64,000 nt of DNA, taken from Pasteurella canis. GTDB taxonomy: Bacteria; Pseudomonadota; Gammaproteobacteria; Enterobacterales; Pasteurellaceae. The DNA is taken from positions 1,364,001-1,428,000 of the forward strand of contig NZ_UGTV01000015.1 in assembly GCF_900454865.1 (NCBI RefSeq). The letters are read 5' to 3'. The notes beneath the pieces were generated by a model. It made no database searches. It saw only the letters and a program-made list of their open reading frames with translations, and was not told where the DNA came from. This document shows, piece after piece, positions 28,850 through 37,434 of this stretch. Made by a program: the position numbers and the translations under genes. Position 1 is the stretch's first letter. Every line of letters starts with the position of its first letter.

Positions 28850-29803
28850 TCAACTTTTAGTTAAACTTAAAATGGTATTAATATTACTCGCTGTAGTCGC
28901 AATAATATTGATGATCCCTGTTCTTAGTGCACCTAAAATCGCTGTTGCTTTTGTATTTTCAGATGCAATACCTATCACACAAGGTATATTTCTTAAATCT
29001 TCAAGGCTTAACCCTATTACTCTATTATTCATGACCGTGTCAGCTGGCTCACCTTGGAAATTAAAAAAACCATAGCCTGCAATTTCTCCGACCACACCTA
29101 AATTCATACGTGCCATCGTAATTTCCTGAGGAGTAAACCAACCTAGCTGTACCATATAACTATTCTCATTCATGTCGCCGATGCCTACTAAAGCAATATC
29201 CGCTTTACGAGCTTTATCAAGCGTTTCTTTTATTACTCCATTTTGCAAAAATATTTCTCTAAATTCTGGTTTTTCTAAATATGCAGGAGAATATAATGTT
29301 TCGTTTGTACCATTAAATTTACGCGCCAGATTACGGCAAATATGGTCCGCATCGATTGGTGAACCAATACGGTGCGTACCACCAATACCACAGATAAACT
29401 TACAATTTCGTTCTGGAAGAACACCAATATACTCCCCAACAGCTGCAACATTTCTGCCTTGCCCTACAGCAACTGTCATACCATCTCTTAAAGTACTCGC
29501 TAAATAAGCGTTCACTAATGCTGCAACTTGCTTACGCTGCTCTAATTCATTTTGAGTATCAATCGCAATTAATGCTCGTTGAATACCAAACTCGTCAATT
29601 AAACGCTGTTCTAATTTTGAAGTAAATATTGGATGATATTTCACATTAATATCGACAATACCTTCTTGTCGGGCTTTTTTTAACAAACGTCCTATTTTAA
29701 CGCGAGATATATTAAATTTATTGGCAATCTCTTCTTGCGTTAATTCATGTTCATAATAAGATATAGCTATTTCTGTTAATAAATCCATTTCTTCTTCGTT
29801 CAT
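28850..29803 (-). CDS. SorC/EryD-family sugar-binding transcriptional regulator
   Basis: Predicted local regulator of the catabolic locus, 317 residues. An N-terminal helix-turn-helix (about 20-45, LTQEEIANKFNISRVKIGRLLKKA) is followed by a SorC-type effector domain related to sugar-phosphate isomerases (VAVGQGRNVAAVGEYI, ICGIGGTHRIG, ADIALVGIGDM, GEIAGYGFFNFQG). EryD, the erythritol operon regulator, belongs to this family. The ATG overlaps the stop of the preceding gene by four bases (ATGA). It may bind the inverted repeat at 30742-30815 or sites near 33.6 kb; this is inference. Confidence 0.9.
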   Translation of the reverse strand: MNEEEMDLLTEIAISYYEHELTQEEIANKFNISRVKIGRLLKKARQEGIVDINVKYHPIFTSKLEQRLIDEFGIQRALIAIDTQNELEQRKQVAALVNAYLASTLRDGMTVAVGQGRNVAAVGEYIGVLPERNCKFICGIGGTHRIGSPIDADHICRNLARKFNGTNETLYSPAYLEKPEFREIFLQNGVIKETLDKARKADIALVGIGDMNENSYMVQLGWFTPQEITMARMNLGVVGEIAGYGFFNFQGEPADTVMNNRVIGLSLEDLRNIPCVIGIASENTKATAILGALRTGIINIIATTASNINTILSLTKS

Positions 29804-30657
29804 TTTAAATCCGTTCCTTTTATCGCATTATCAATATATTCTCTTGATTTAACTAAAACATTCTCTATTAAGTCTAAAGAAACACGCTCTTCTTTCTTTA
29901 CTGGCGTTGAATCTAATTCTCTATATATTCGAAGAGGAATTTCTAAACTACATGGTATATTTTCTTTCATTATTTCATTAATAATTGGTAAATAATTAAT
30001 ACTACCCTCACCAATCGTGACAAAATTAAACTTATCATCTTTACATGCAACATCTTTGATATGAAAATAACGACAATAATCTATCGATTTTATCGCCTGA
30101 GAAAGAATATCCAGATCAGGCTGATAGGTTGCCATATTCCCTGGATCAAAATTTAGTGCGTAACGTTCGAACCCTAAAATATTAAGTAACGCGATACCAT
30201 CGTCTAAAGTTGTAAAAGCATTAAAATTATAATCACCTGCATTTTCTAAACATAATATACAATCAAACTCATCTAATAACGGTTTAAGTGAAATAAGATT
30301 TTCAATTAATTTTTCTTTATTCATTAATTTAGTAGTACAAACGTTTATATATTTCACACCAATTAAATTAGCAAATCTCAAACGAGGCAGAAAAATTGAA
30401 TATAAACCTTCTGTAGATAAATCCATTGTACAACCTAAAGCAAGCGTATCTAATTTATATTTTTCTTTTAAAGAATTAATATAATTAGCATTTTCAATAG
30501 TAAATAAACTATCATTTAAATTACTCACATAACCTTGGTTGTATGCCAATTCAAAAAAATCAAAACCACATTTTTTAATTGAAGAAAAAGCAACATCTAA
30601 ATCATAGCCATCATAAATAGAGGTATTTACTGCTAATTTAATTTTGTTATTCATCAT
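29800..30657 (-). CDS. Sugar phosphate isomerase/epimerase-family protein
   Basis: A 285-residue TIM-barrel protein of the xylose-isomerase-like / AP-endonuclease-2 family. Visible features are the opening IKLAVNTSIYDGYDLDVAF, LCLENAGDYNF, LNFDPGNMATYQPD and HIKDVACKDDKF, whose Glu, Asp and His residues match the usual metal ligands. The family includes tagatose, psicose and hydroxypyruvate-type isomerases and 3-epimerases. Here it may epimerise or isomerise a C4 ketose or acid sugar. It follows a 175-base gap after dhaL and overlaps the regulator by four bases. Confidence 0.82.
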   Translation of the reverse strand: MMNNKIKLAVNTSIYDGYDLDVAFSSIKKCGFDFFELAYNQGYVSNLNDSLFTIENANYINSLKEKYKLDTLALGCTMDLSTEGLYSIFLPRLRFANLIGVKYINVCTTKLMNKEKLIENLISLKPLLDEFDCILCLENAGDYNFNAFTTLDDGIALLNILGFERYALNFDPGNMATYQPDLDILSQAIKSIDYCRYFHIKDVACKDDKFNFVTIGEGSINYLPIINEIMKENIPCSLEIPLRIYRELDSTPVKKEERVSLDLIENVLVKSREYIDNAIKGTDLK

Positions 30658-30741
30658 TTACTCCAATTAAAATAAAGATAATTTCCACATAGTATAAAAC
30701 TAGTAAATTTATTTATATAATCTGTATCTTAAGTTTAGCCG

Positions 30742-30815
30742 TAATAAAGAGTGAAATGACAATAAGTAAGCTTTTATTTTTTAAACATTACTCCAGTCAT
30801 TTACCACTCTTTAAT
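30742..30815. repeat. Long imperfect inverted repeat in the dhaL/epimerase gap
   Basis: Left arm TAATAAAGAGTGAAATGAC (30742-30760) pairs imperfectly with GTCATTTACCACTCTTTAATTA (from 30796), with single-base bulges and a spacer of about 35 bases. It lies between dhaL and the next gene of the locus. It could be a terminator/processing hairpin or paired operator half sites for the SorC-type regulator. Confidence 0.5.
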
Positions 30816-30832
30816 TAGCTGGATTTTAAAAC

Positions 30833-31459
30833 TTATTGATTCACAAACTCAGCCATATATTTAATAATTAATGACATAGACACCGCGCCAGGATCGACAT
30901 AGCCTAATGATCGCTCACCTAAACTTTTTGCTCGTCCAAAAACGGCAACTTGATTACGTGTACTTTCTGCACCATCTTCTGCTGCTTTTGCGACACTTAA
31001 TAGCGCTTTGTTTAACTCCTCATTACTTACTTTTTCAGCTTGTTTCTCTGCTGCAACAAGTGCATCAACCATCGTTTTATCTCCAGGTTTAGCACCACCT
31101 CGAGTAAATACTGCACTTGAACCTGCTGCAAGAAATCTTGCTAAAACAGATGCATTAAATTCATTTTCACCTGCAATCGCCTTACCTCCAGCACGAAACA
31201 ATGTACCGAAAATCGCACCAGACGCACCGCCCATACTCGACATCATCTTTGTTCCTGCTGTTAAAAATAAATCACCAATATCTTTTGGCTCAAAACTCTC
31301 TGATTGTAAAAGATCTCTTACTGCAGTAAATCCACGTAACATACCTAAACCATGATCACCATCACCAATTTTGAGGTCAAGTTCAGTCAAAGTAGGCTCA
31401 CTCGCCATCATTTTTTCAGCGGTATATAACAATAATGCTTTTGTTTCAATTACATTCAT
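30833..31459 (-). CDS. DhaL-type kinase subunit (DAK2 domain)
   Basis: Nucleotide-binding subunit of a dihydroxyacetone-kinase-like enzyme, 208 residues. The DAK2 metal/nucleotide site is seen in DLKIGDGDHGLGML (about residues 28-41), with SMGGASGAIFGTLF and GGAKPGDKTMVDAL further on. The start at 31459 follows the dhaK stop by one base, with GGAGAA as ribosome binding site inside the end of dhaK; the longer frame to 31519 is not credible. No DhaM (PTS phosphodonor) gene is present, so the enzyme probably uses ATP, or another donor. Confidence 0.92.
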   Translation of the reverse strand: MNVIETKALLLYTAEKMMASEPTLTELDLKIGDGDHGLGMLRGFTAVRDLLQSESFEPKDIGDLFLTAGTKMMSSMGGASGAIFGTLFRAGGKAIAGENEFNASVLARFLAAGSSAVFTRGGAKPGDKTMVDALVAAEKQAEKVSNEELNKALLSVAKAAEDGAESTRNQVAVFGRAKSLGERSLGYVDPGAVSMSLIIKYMAEFVNQ

Positions 31460-31460
31460 C

Positions 31461-32465
31461 TTATTTTCTCCAAGCAAAGCCATCACAAGGTAAGTCATAT
31501 AACTTTTGTAGTTCATCATCTAAGCGGAAAAGTGTTACAGAATATCCTGACATTTCTTGAGAAGTACAAAACGAACCAATTAAAGTGTCATAGACTTGGA
31601 TACCACGTTTTTCTAGTTCCTGATGTACTTTTCGATTTGAGATAAGTAACTCAGTATAAGTTGCTGCACCTAGATTATTTATCGTCACACAAACTCTGTC
31701 TCCAGCTTGAAGTCCAATATCAGCACAAATGCGTTCAACAATTTCTTGGTTAATTTCATCCGCACTTGTTAACTTTTGTCTTCTCACGCCAGTTTCACCA
31801 TGGATACCCATTCCTAGTTCTAACTCATCATCTGCAAGCTCAAAGTTGAATTTACCTGTCTGAGGGATAGAGCAAGCCGCTAAGGCAACCCCCATCGTAC
31901 GGGTATTAAAATTTGCTTTATTAGTGACTTTATGGAGTGCATCAAGATCATAGCCTGCTTGTACTGCGGCACCTGCAATTTTTAATACATACATATCTCC
32001 TGCAACACCTCGACGTTCAGACATTCTCTCAATAGGTGCAGCAGAAATATCATCTGTTACTCGTACTGTTTTAACTGCAATTCCCTCTTCTTCTAATAAT
32101 TCTGCGGCAATATCAAAATTCATATTATCACCAGCATAATTACCATAAACAAAAAGTACACCTTGACCTTTTTGGGCTGCTTTAGTGGTTTCGATAATAA
32201 TATCAGGAGACGGTGAGGCAAAAATTTCGCCTAGTGCAGCAGCATCAGCTAATCCTTTTCCAACAAAACCAGCAAACATAGGTTCATGACCACTTCCGCC
32301 GCCAGTAACAACAACAACTTGTTGTTCAGCAATATCCTTACGCACTACACCGCTATACCCATCTACTTTAGATAATTTTCCACCACAAGCATATAAGAGC
32401 CCTTCCAATTGCTCTGCAGGAACATCATTTGGATGATTTAGTAATTTTTTAGGTTTTCTTGCCAT
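31461..32465 (-). CDS. DhaK-type kinase subunit (DAK1 domain), probable erythrulose/dihydroxyacetone kinase
   Basis: Substrate-binding subunit of a DhaK family kinase, 334 residues. The DAK1 domain shows VTGGGSGHEPMFAGFVG (residues 54-70, including H60), YGNYAGDNMNFD (D113) and GMGIHGETGVRR, in which H222 corresponds to the His that holds the ketose carbonyl covalently. With the separate DhaL it would phosphorylate a C3 or C4 ketose; in tetritol loci this is erythrulose. It is 20 bases after the PdxA2 gene. Confidence 0.92.
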   Translation of the reverse strand: MARKPKKLLNHPNDVPAEQLEGLLYACGGKLSKVDGYSGVVRKDIAEQQVVVVTGGGSGHEPMFAGFVGKGLADAAALGEIFASPSPDIIIETTKAAQKGQGVLFVYGNYAGDNMNFDIAAELLEEEGIAVKTVRVTDDISAAPIERMSERRGVAGDMYVLKIAGAAVQAGYDLDALHKVTNKANFNTRTMGVALAACSIPQTGKFNFELADDELELGMGIHGETGVRRQKLTSADEINQEIVERICADIGLQAGDRVCVTINNLGAATYTELLISNRKVHQELEKRGIQVYDTLIGSFCTSQEMSGYSVTLFRLDDELQKLYDLPCDGFAWRK

Positions 32466-32485
32466 TTCTATGCCCTCAACAAGGA

Positions 32486-33499
32486 TTACTTTTTATTTAA
32501 AACACCTGTTCCCATTCGAACTGCAATATTAAACGCAGCCTCGAATGCAGTTGGGATTGCAATATTTTTGCCATGTAGATCAAATGCAGTACCATGATTA
32601 GCTGTCGTGATAGGAATTGGAATACCACCTTGAACTGTCACACCACGCTCAAAACCTAAAATTTTAAGTGCAGTAGAAAATTGATCATGATACATCGATA
32701 CTACACCATTAATCTTTAAGCGTTCTACTTCACGCATCGTAGTATCACTTGGGAATGGACCATAAACATCAATACCAGCTTGGCGTGCTTTTTCCATACC
32801 TGGCTGAATAATAGTCATTTCTTCATCACCAAAAACACCACCTTCGCCACCATGTGGATTTAATGCTTGAACAGCAATTTTTGGATTTTCGACTCCCGCT
32901 TGAACCAAAGAACGATATAACAAGTGAATACAATCAAATACGGCTTTAACAGATAAATTAGGTACAATATCTTTGAATGGGATATGGGAGGTCACTCGAG
33001 CAGCCCAAATATCATCGACAACATTTAATTCACAAACAAAATCATTAAAATCTGTTTGCTCCGCAAACCAGTGTAATTCATCACGATAACGTAAGCCCCC
33101 TTTATGCATAGCTTGTTTATTCAGAGGTGCAAAACAAATCGCTTGTACATATCCCATTTTGGCTAAATTCAACGCAATCTTAAGTGTTTCTAAAATATAG
33201 ACACCACTTTGTTCAGTTGCTTTTCCATACTCAAAAGGTAAGGGATGAGAAGATTTATGAGAGATTAAAACTGGAACACCCGCTTTAAACTCATATTGAC
33301 CTAAATTATTAAATGTCACTTCTTCATAAATAAATCGTTCTTGAGCAATTTCCATTCCTTTCTCTAATTCATCTTTATCTGCAACCAAGACTATATTAGC
33401 TTTTTCTCTAACATTTTCTTTAGCTAATAGTTTAGCGACTAATTCTGGTCCAATACCTGCTGGATCACCTAGAGTCAATGCTACTGTAGATTTTGTCAT
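32486..33499 (-). CDS. PdxA2-like 4-phospho-threonate/erythronate dehydrogenase
   Basis: A 337-residue NAD-dependent enzyme of the PdxA family. Motifs: ALTLGDPAGIGPELVAKLL, FAPLNKQAMHKGG, metal-binding NPHGGEGGVFG, PSDTTMREV and VSMYHDQ. PdxA2 paralogues in sugar-acid loci oxidise and decarboxylate 4-phospho-D-threonate or -erythronate to dihydroxyacetone phosphate; the partner DUF1537 kinase is not in this window. It is the first gene leftward from the divergent CRP-box promoter region. A housekeeping role in pyridoxal phosphate synthesis is less likely, given the neighbours. Confidence 0.85.
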   Translation of the reverse strand: MTKSTVALTLGDPAGIGPELVAKLLAKENVREKANIVLVADKDELEKGMEIAQERFIYEEVTFNNLGQYEFKAGVPVLISHKSSHPLPFEYGKATEQSGVYILETLKIALNLAKMGYVQAICFAPLNKQAMHKGGLRYRDELHWFAEQTDFNDFVCELNVVDDIWAARVTSHIPFKDIVPNLSVKAVFDCIHLLYRSLVQAGVENPKIAVQALNPHGGEGGVFGDEEMTIIQPGMEKARQAGIDVYGPFPSDTTMREVERLKINGVVSMYHDQFSTALKILGFERGVTVQGGIPIPITTANHGTAFDLHGKNIAIPTAFEAAFNIAVRMGTGVLNKK

Positions 33500-33590
33500 G
33501 CTTAATTCTCCTAAATATATATAAAACGCTCAAAAGAACATTAACTTAACTTTTGTTAAATGTATTAAAACAAAATTTTTCTATTTTTGA

Positions 33591-33606
33591 TGTGATATTT
33601 ATCACA
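33591..33606. promoter_or_regulatory. Perfect CRP-type box 1
   Basis: TGTGATATTTATCACA matches the TGTGA-N6-TCACA consensus in every fixed position. It lies 92 bases upstream of the PdxA2 ATG, on its side of the divergent region. Confidence 0.82.
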
Positions 33607-33680
33607 TATTTGAATTTAAATAGAAAAAATTTTTAAAAAATTCTATATCTATTGCTAATTAAAAATTAATGAGCCAAAAA

Positions 33681-33696
33681 CGTGAATAAGATCACA
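33681..33696. promoter_or_regulatory. Near-perfect CRP-type box 2
   Basis: CGTGAATAAGATCACA matches TGTGA-N6-TCACA with one mismatch. It lies 90 bases from box 1 and 145 bases before the second TRAP binding-protein ATG, so each box may serve one arm. Confidence 0.7.
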
Positions 33697-33840
33697 TAAT
33701 CAAAATTACACAGATTGAACAAATGAATAACCTTGGTTATATTGAAGTACATTCAATATATTTAAAGCGCTTTTTTACAACGAGGATTCATTTGGTTTTA
33801 TCCTTCGATAAACACAAAACGACTAATGGAGACTGTAATT

Positions 33841-34830
33841 ATGAGAACATCATTATTAAAAAAAGCAGCAATCACTGCATCTTTAGCCATATTACTCACA
33901 AATAGTTCTTTAGCTAAAGACCTTGTTGTATCAACAACAGCAAGTCTAGGCTCTCTTCAGTATGACACAACAAAATATTTTGTTGATGTCACAAATCAAA
34001 AGCTTTCAGAAGCAAAACTAGATTATCAATTAAATTTTTTTGGCTCTGGTCAACTCGGAAATGATAAAGATACACAACAGAAACTTAAATTAGGCACAAT
34101 TGATATCGCTCTTCTTTCATCAACACTAGCAACTAATATTCCTCAAATGGCTATTTTTGAGTTACCTTTTTTGATCACAAATCGTCAACAGCTGAGTAAA
34201 ATCGAGGAACATGTTTTTTATCCTCTAGTCGCGCCTGAAGTTGAAAAAAAAGGATATAAAATCATTGGTCTATGGGAGAATGGTTTTAGAAGTATCACTA
34301 ATAATCATCATCCAATTAACCATCCAGAAGATTTAAAAGGGTTAAAAATTCGTACACCAAGTAGTTCTTGGCGATTAAAAATGTTTAAAACATGGGGAGC
34401 CAATCCAACCCCAATCCCATTTGGTGATGTATTTATTGGCTTAAGAACAGGTGTTATTGACGGTCAAGAAAACCCACTGACTAATATTTATGCAGCAAAA
34501 TTACAAGAGGTACAACAGTATTTGAGTATCACTAATCATGTCTATTCACCCGCTTATCTTACTGTAGGCAAAAACTCATACAAAAAGTTACCAGAAAACG
34601 TTCAGAAAATTATCGAAGCTGGTGCAAAAGAGGCCCAAACATGGGGATATGCTGAAGCTGAAAAACGTGAAAAAGAATTAGAAAAGAAATTGGCTGACAG
34701 CGGTATGAAGATTAATAGTGCCAATATTCAAGCATTCATTGATGCAAGCCAACCTATCTATGATGAATTCATTTCTGAAGTGCCAAATGGAAAAGAATTA
34801 TTAGATAAGATTAAGGATGCCATCAAATAA
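33841..34830 (+). CDS. TRAP transporter periplasmic binding protein (DctP type), system 2
   Basis: Second TRAP solute receptor of the locus, 329 residues. The signal peptide spans about residues 1-25 (ending NSSLA). DctP motifs: LKGLKIRTPSSSWRLKMF with the conserved Arg, and PIPFGDVFIGLRTGVIDGQENP. It clearly resembles the system 1 receptor around the Arg and VIDGQENP regions but is otherwise divergent, so it should bind a related acidic ligand. The ATG at 33841 follows GGAGA; an ATG at 33826 would add five residues before the signal peptide. Confidence 0.94.
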   Translation: MRTSLLKKAAITASLAILLTNSSLAKDLVVSTTASLGSLQYDTTKYFVDVTNQKLSEAKLDYQLNFFGSGQLGNDKDTQQKLKLGTIDIALLSSTLATNIPQMAIFELPFLITNRQQLSKIEEHVFYPLVAPEVEKKGYKIIGLWENGFRSITNNHHPINHPEDLKGLKIRTPSSSWRLKMFKTWGANPTPIPFGDVFIGLRTGVIDGQENPLTNIYAAKLQEVQQYLSITNHVYSPAYLTVGKNSYKKLPENVQKIIEAGAKEAQTWGYAEAEKREKELEKKLADSGMKINSANIQAFIDASQPIYDEFISEVPNGKELLDKIKDAIK

Positions 34831-34854
34831 AATTGCCATTAGGAGTATATTCTT

Positions 34855-35415
34855 ATGGAGACATTATTTAATTTGACAAAAAGAATCCTAACGATTATTT
34901 CCGTACTTATTTTAAGTTCATTAACAATAATTATCATCATCTCTATCTTTACTCGATTCCTAGGGAAATCGTTATATTGGTATGATGAAATTTCCGCTAT
35001 ATTGCTTGCTTGGTTGACATTTTATGGAGCAGCCTTAAGTGCTTTAAATCGAAGCCATATGGGATTTGGCAATTTCATTGCTTCATTACCAATAAATACG
35101 AAAAAAATTATTTTCTATATTACAGAAATATTCATTATTGGATTCTTTATTTTATTAGCTTGGGCTGGTTTTTATGTTCTTTCTATTTTTGGTGATGAAA
35201 CCTTAACCAGCCTTGATTTTATTCCATTATCTGTTGCTCAATCAGCGTTACCTATAGGTTGTATCCTCTTTATAATTGCAGAAATTTTATCTATTCCCAA
35301 AGCGCTTAGTTCTCTCATCAAGGGAAAAACTCAAGATGATGAAGAAATAGAACAAGCACTCAAAGAAGTTGATAATAATGAAGATATTAAAATGGCAAGG
35401 GAGAAACTACAATGA
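34855..35415 (+). CDS. TRAP transporter small permease (DctQ type), system 2
   Basis: Four-helix membrane subunit, 186 residues, with DctQ-type SLYWYDEISAILLAWLTFYGA between helices 1 and 2. A C-terminal acidic cytoplasmic tail (DDEEIEQALKEVDNNED) extends about 30 residues beyond the last helix and is not usual. It is 24 bases after the receptor gene and overlaps the large permease by four bases. Confidence 0.92.
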   Translation: METLFNLTKRILTIISVLILSSLTIIIIISIFTRFLGKSLYWYDEISAILLAWLTFYGAALSALNRSHMGFGNFIASLPINTKKIIFYITEIFIIGFFILLAWAGFYVLSIFGDETLTSLDFIPLSVAQSALPIGCILFIIAEILSIPKALSSLIKGKTQDDEEIEQALKEVDNNEDIKMAREKLQ

Positions 35416-36692
35416 TTGCATTCTTAGTTCTGATCGGTCTTGTTCTACTTGTTATGATCAACGTACCAATTGCAGTCGCTATCGGTATCGTCTCATTAAT
35501 CGGTATGTTAATCACTAATAGCTTTGATTCTATCTATAATGTAGCATTATCTATTTTTGATGGGGCCTCAAACTTCTCATTACTTGCTATTCCATTATTT
35601 ATTCTTGCAGGTGCATTAATGAATACAGGTGGGATTTCAGTCAGATTAATCAATTTTGTTAACGCACTGATAGGCTTCGTTAGAGGTGGGCTAGCAATGG
35701 TTAATGTAGGTGTATCCATGATTTTTGCTGAAATCTCAGGCTCTTCTGTTGCAGATGTCGCTGCTCTTGGTTCTATACTGATACCAGCAATGAAAAAAAG
35801 AGGTTATAAGTCAACATTTTCTGCTGCTGTTACCTCTTCTTCTGCATCCCTAGCGGTGATCATTCCGCCATCTTTACCTATGATTATTTATGGTGCTATG
35901 GCTGATGTATCAATTTCTAAACTCTTTATTGCTGGTTTAGCATCTGGGGGAATTGCTTCTTTAGGTATGTTTGCAGTCTGTTACTATTATGCAGTGAAAT
36001 ATAATTTGCCAAGAGAAGAAAACTTTAGTTTACAGAAATTATGTATTGCATTTAAAAATGCATTTTGGGCATTAACTCTCCCTGTACTTATCTTAGGTGG
36101 AATTATCTCTGGTTTTACAACAGCTACAGAAGCTGCTGGTTTAGCTGTATTGTTAGCCCTCATTATTGGATTTTTCATTTACAAAGAGCTAACAATTCAG
36201 TCTGTCTACAAAGCATTAGTAGAAAGCGTAAATGGTACTTCTGTTGTAATGTTACTTGTTGCGACTTCAGCTGTATTAGGTCTATTTCTCACTGAACAAA
36301 AAGTACCGCAACAAATGGCATCCGCTATTTTAAATATATCGGATAATAAATATATCGTTTTAATGATGTTAAATGTCATGTTATTTATTATTGGTATGTT
36401 TTTACATGGTGCAGCTGCAATCATACTAGTTGTCCCAATTGTTATGCCACTTATTACACAATTAGGCATAGATCCAATTCATTTTGGTATTATTTTAACG
36501 CTCAATATTGCAGTGGGTCAGCAGACACCGCCTGTTGCTAGTGTATTAATTACTGCCTCATCTATCGCGAAAAAAGATATTTGGAGTGTAACTAAAGATA
36601 ACGTTTGGTTTATTATTGTACTACTCACTTCTCTTATGATGGTAACTTATATTCCAGCACTCACAACTGGTGTAGTAAATTTATTGTATTAG
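35412..36692 (+). CDS. TRAP transporter large permease (DctM type), system 2
   Basis: Large membrane permease of TRAP system 2, 426 residues with about 12 hydrophobic segments. Motifs: PLFILAGALMNTGGIS, ISGSSVADVAALGSILIP, VIIPPSLPMIIYG and FLHGAAAIILVVPIVMPL. The start overlaps the DctQ stop (ATGA). A terminator at 36720-36747 closes the operon. Confidence 0.95.
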   Translation: MIAFLVLIGLVLLVMINVPIAVAIGIVSLIGMLITNSFDSIYNVALSIFDGASNFSLLAIPLFILAGALMNTGGISVRLINFVNALIGFVRGGLAMVNVGVSMIFAEISGSSVADVAALGSILIPAMKKRGYKSTFSAAVTSSSASLAVIIPPSLPMIIYGAMADVSISKLFIAGLASGGIASLGMFAVCYYYAVKYNLPREENFSLQKLCIAFKNAFWALTLPVLILGGIISGFTTATEAAGLAVLLALIIGFFIYKELTIQSVYKALVESVNGTSVVMLLVATSAVLGLFLTEQKVPQQMASAILNISDNKYIVLMMLNVMLFIIGMFLHGAAAIILVVPIVMPLITQLGIDPIHFGIILTLNIAVGQQTPPVASVLITASSIAKKDIWSVTKDNVWFIIVLLTSLMMVTYIPALTTGVVNLLY

Positions 36693-36719
36693 TCTTCATA
36701 GTTCATCAATAATAAACAG

Positions 36720-36747
36720 AATACGGTAAGTCACCCCTTACCGTATT
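36720..36747 (+). terminator. Hairpin after the second TRAP operon
   Basis: An 11-bp perfect stem AATACGGTAAG / CTTACCGTATT with a 6-base loop, 28 bases after the DctM stop. The T run is short. Confidence 0.72.
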
Positions 36748-36944
36748 TCCATTTTAGCTATTAAAAATTCACTTAATTTTATTCTACGACACACTGTTTA
36801 TTTTATTCACTTAAACTAAAAAACCCTGCAAATTTAACTAGTTAAGTTACCACTAATATTCTCAAGAAAATATTATGTAAGACGAATTATATTTCTTCGT
36901 CTAATCATTACAATTTGACTTCATAGATTATTAAAGGAGGAGAA

Positions 36945-37367
36945 ATGCAGATATGGCGCCAGAAATTCCAACAATCAGAGATTGATATCGTGGTACTGCG
37001 TCTAAGCGTAATTATTCTATTTTTTGTCTTTGGTAACACAAAATGGTTTGAGTTCGAAGTTGAAGGGCTAAAACCTATTATTGCAAATAGCTGGTTAACT
37101 TTCTTATATGACCTATTAGGGTTTCATAACACAAGCTATGTATTAGGCGTAGTCGAAACAATTGCTTATGTGAGTTTAGCAGTAGGCTTTAGTCGACCTA
37201 AAATTGGCTTACTAGGTAGTTTCTTAGTTTTTGCTACTGCTATTGTCACAGTCAGTTTATTACCGCAACTTGGTTTTAATGGCTTTATTTTCAAAGATAT
37301 TTTATTAATCGGCATGGCATTAGTACTATTTAAATATGATTTAAATCGTGCTTATCCAATCCAATAA
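36945..37367 (+). CDS. DUF417 (YkgB/RclC-like) inner-membrane protein
   Basis: A 140-residue membrane protein with four hydrophobic segments (about 18-34, 62-82, 88-108, 112-132). The early KWFEFEVEGLKPIIANSW region matches the YkgB / DUF417 family, whose E. coli member RclC is linked to reactive chlorine resistance. No rcl partner genes are nearby, so the role here is open. The ATG has a very strong AAAGGAGGAG ribosome binding site. A terminator follows at 37390-37422. Confidence 0.82.
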   Translation: MQIWRQKFQQSEIDIVVLRLSVIILFFVFGNTKWFEFEVEGLKPIIANSWLTFLYDLLGFHNTSYVLGVVETIAYVSLAVGFSRPKIGLLGSFLVFATAIVTVSLLPQLGFNGFIFKDILLIGMALVLFKYDLNRAYPIQ

Positions 37368-37389
37368 TTTTTGCAAATCACTACCAATA

Positions 37390-37422
37390 AAAAATGGAAA
37401 GTATTCTTTACTTTCCATTTTT
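37390..37422. terminator. Terminator between the DUF417 gene and lipA
   Basis: AAAAATGGAAAG / CTTTCCATTTTT stem with a 9-base loop and A/T runs on both sides, so it can work for both converging genes. Confidence 0.82.
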
Positions 37423-37434
37423 ATTGTCACTAAA

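Larger units (their letters stand above)
33500..33840. promoter_or_regulatory. Divergent promoter region of the catabolic locus
   Basis: 341 bases between the PdxA2 gene (left) and the second TRAP operon (right), AT-rich and without a gene. It contains two CRP-type boxes, described separately. Short open frames here lack ribosome binding sites. Confidence 0.8.
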
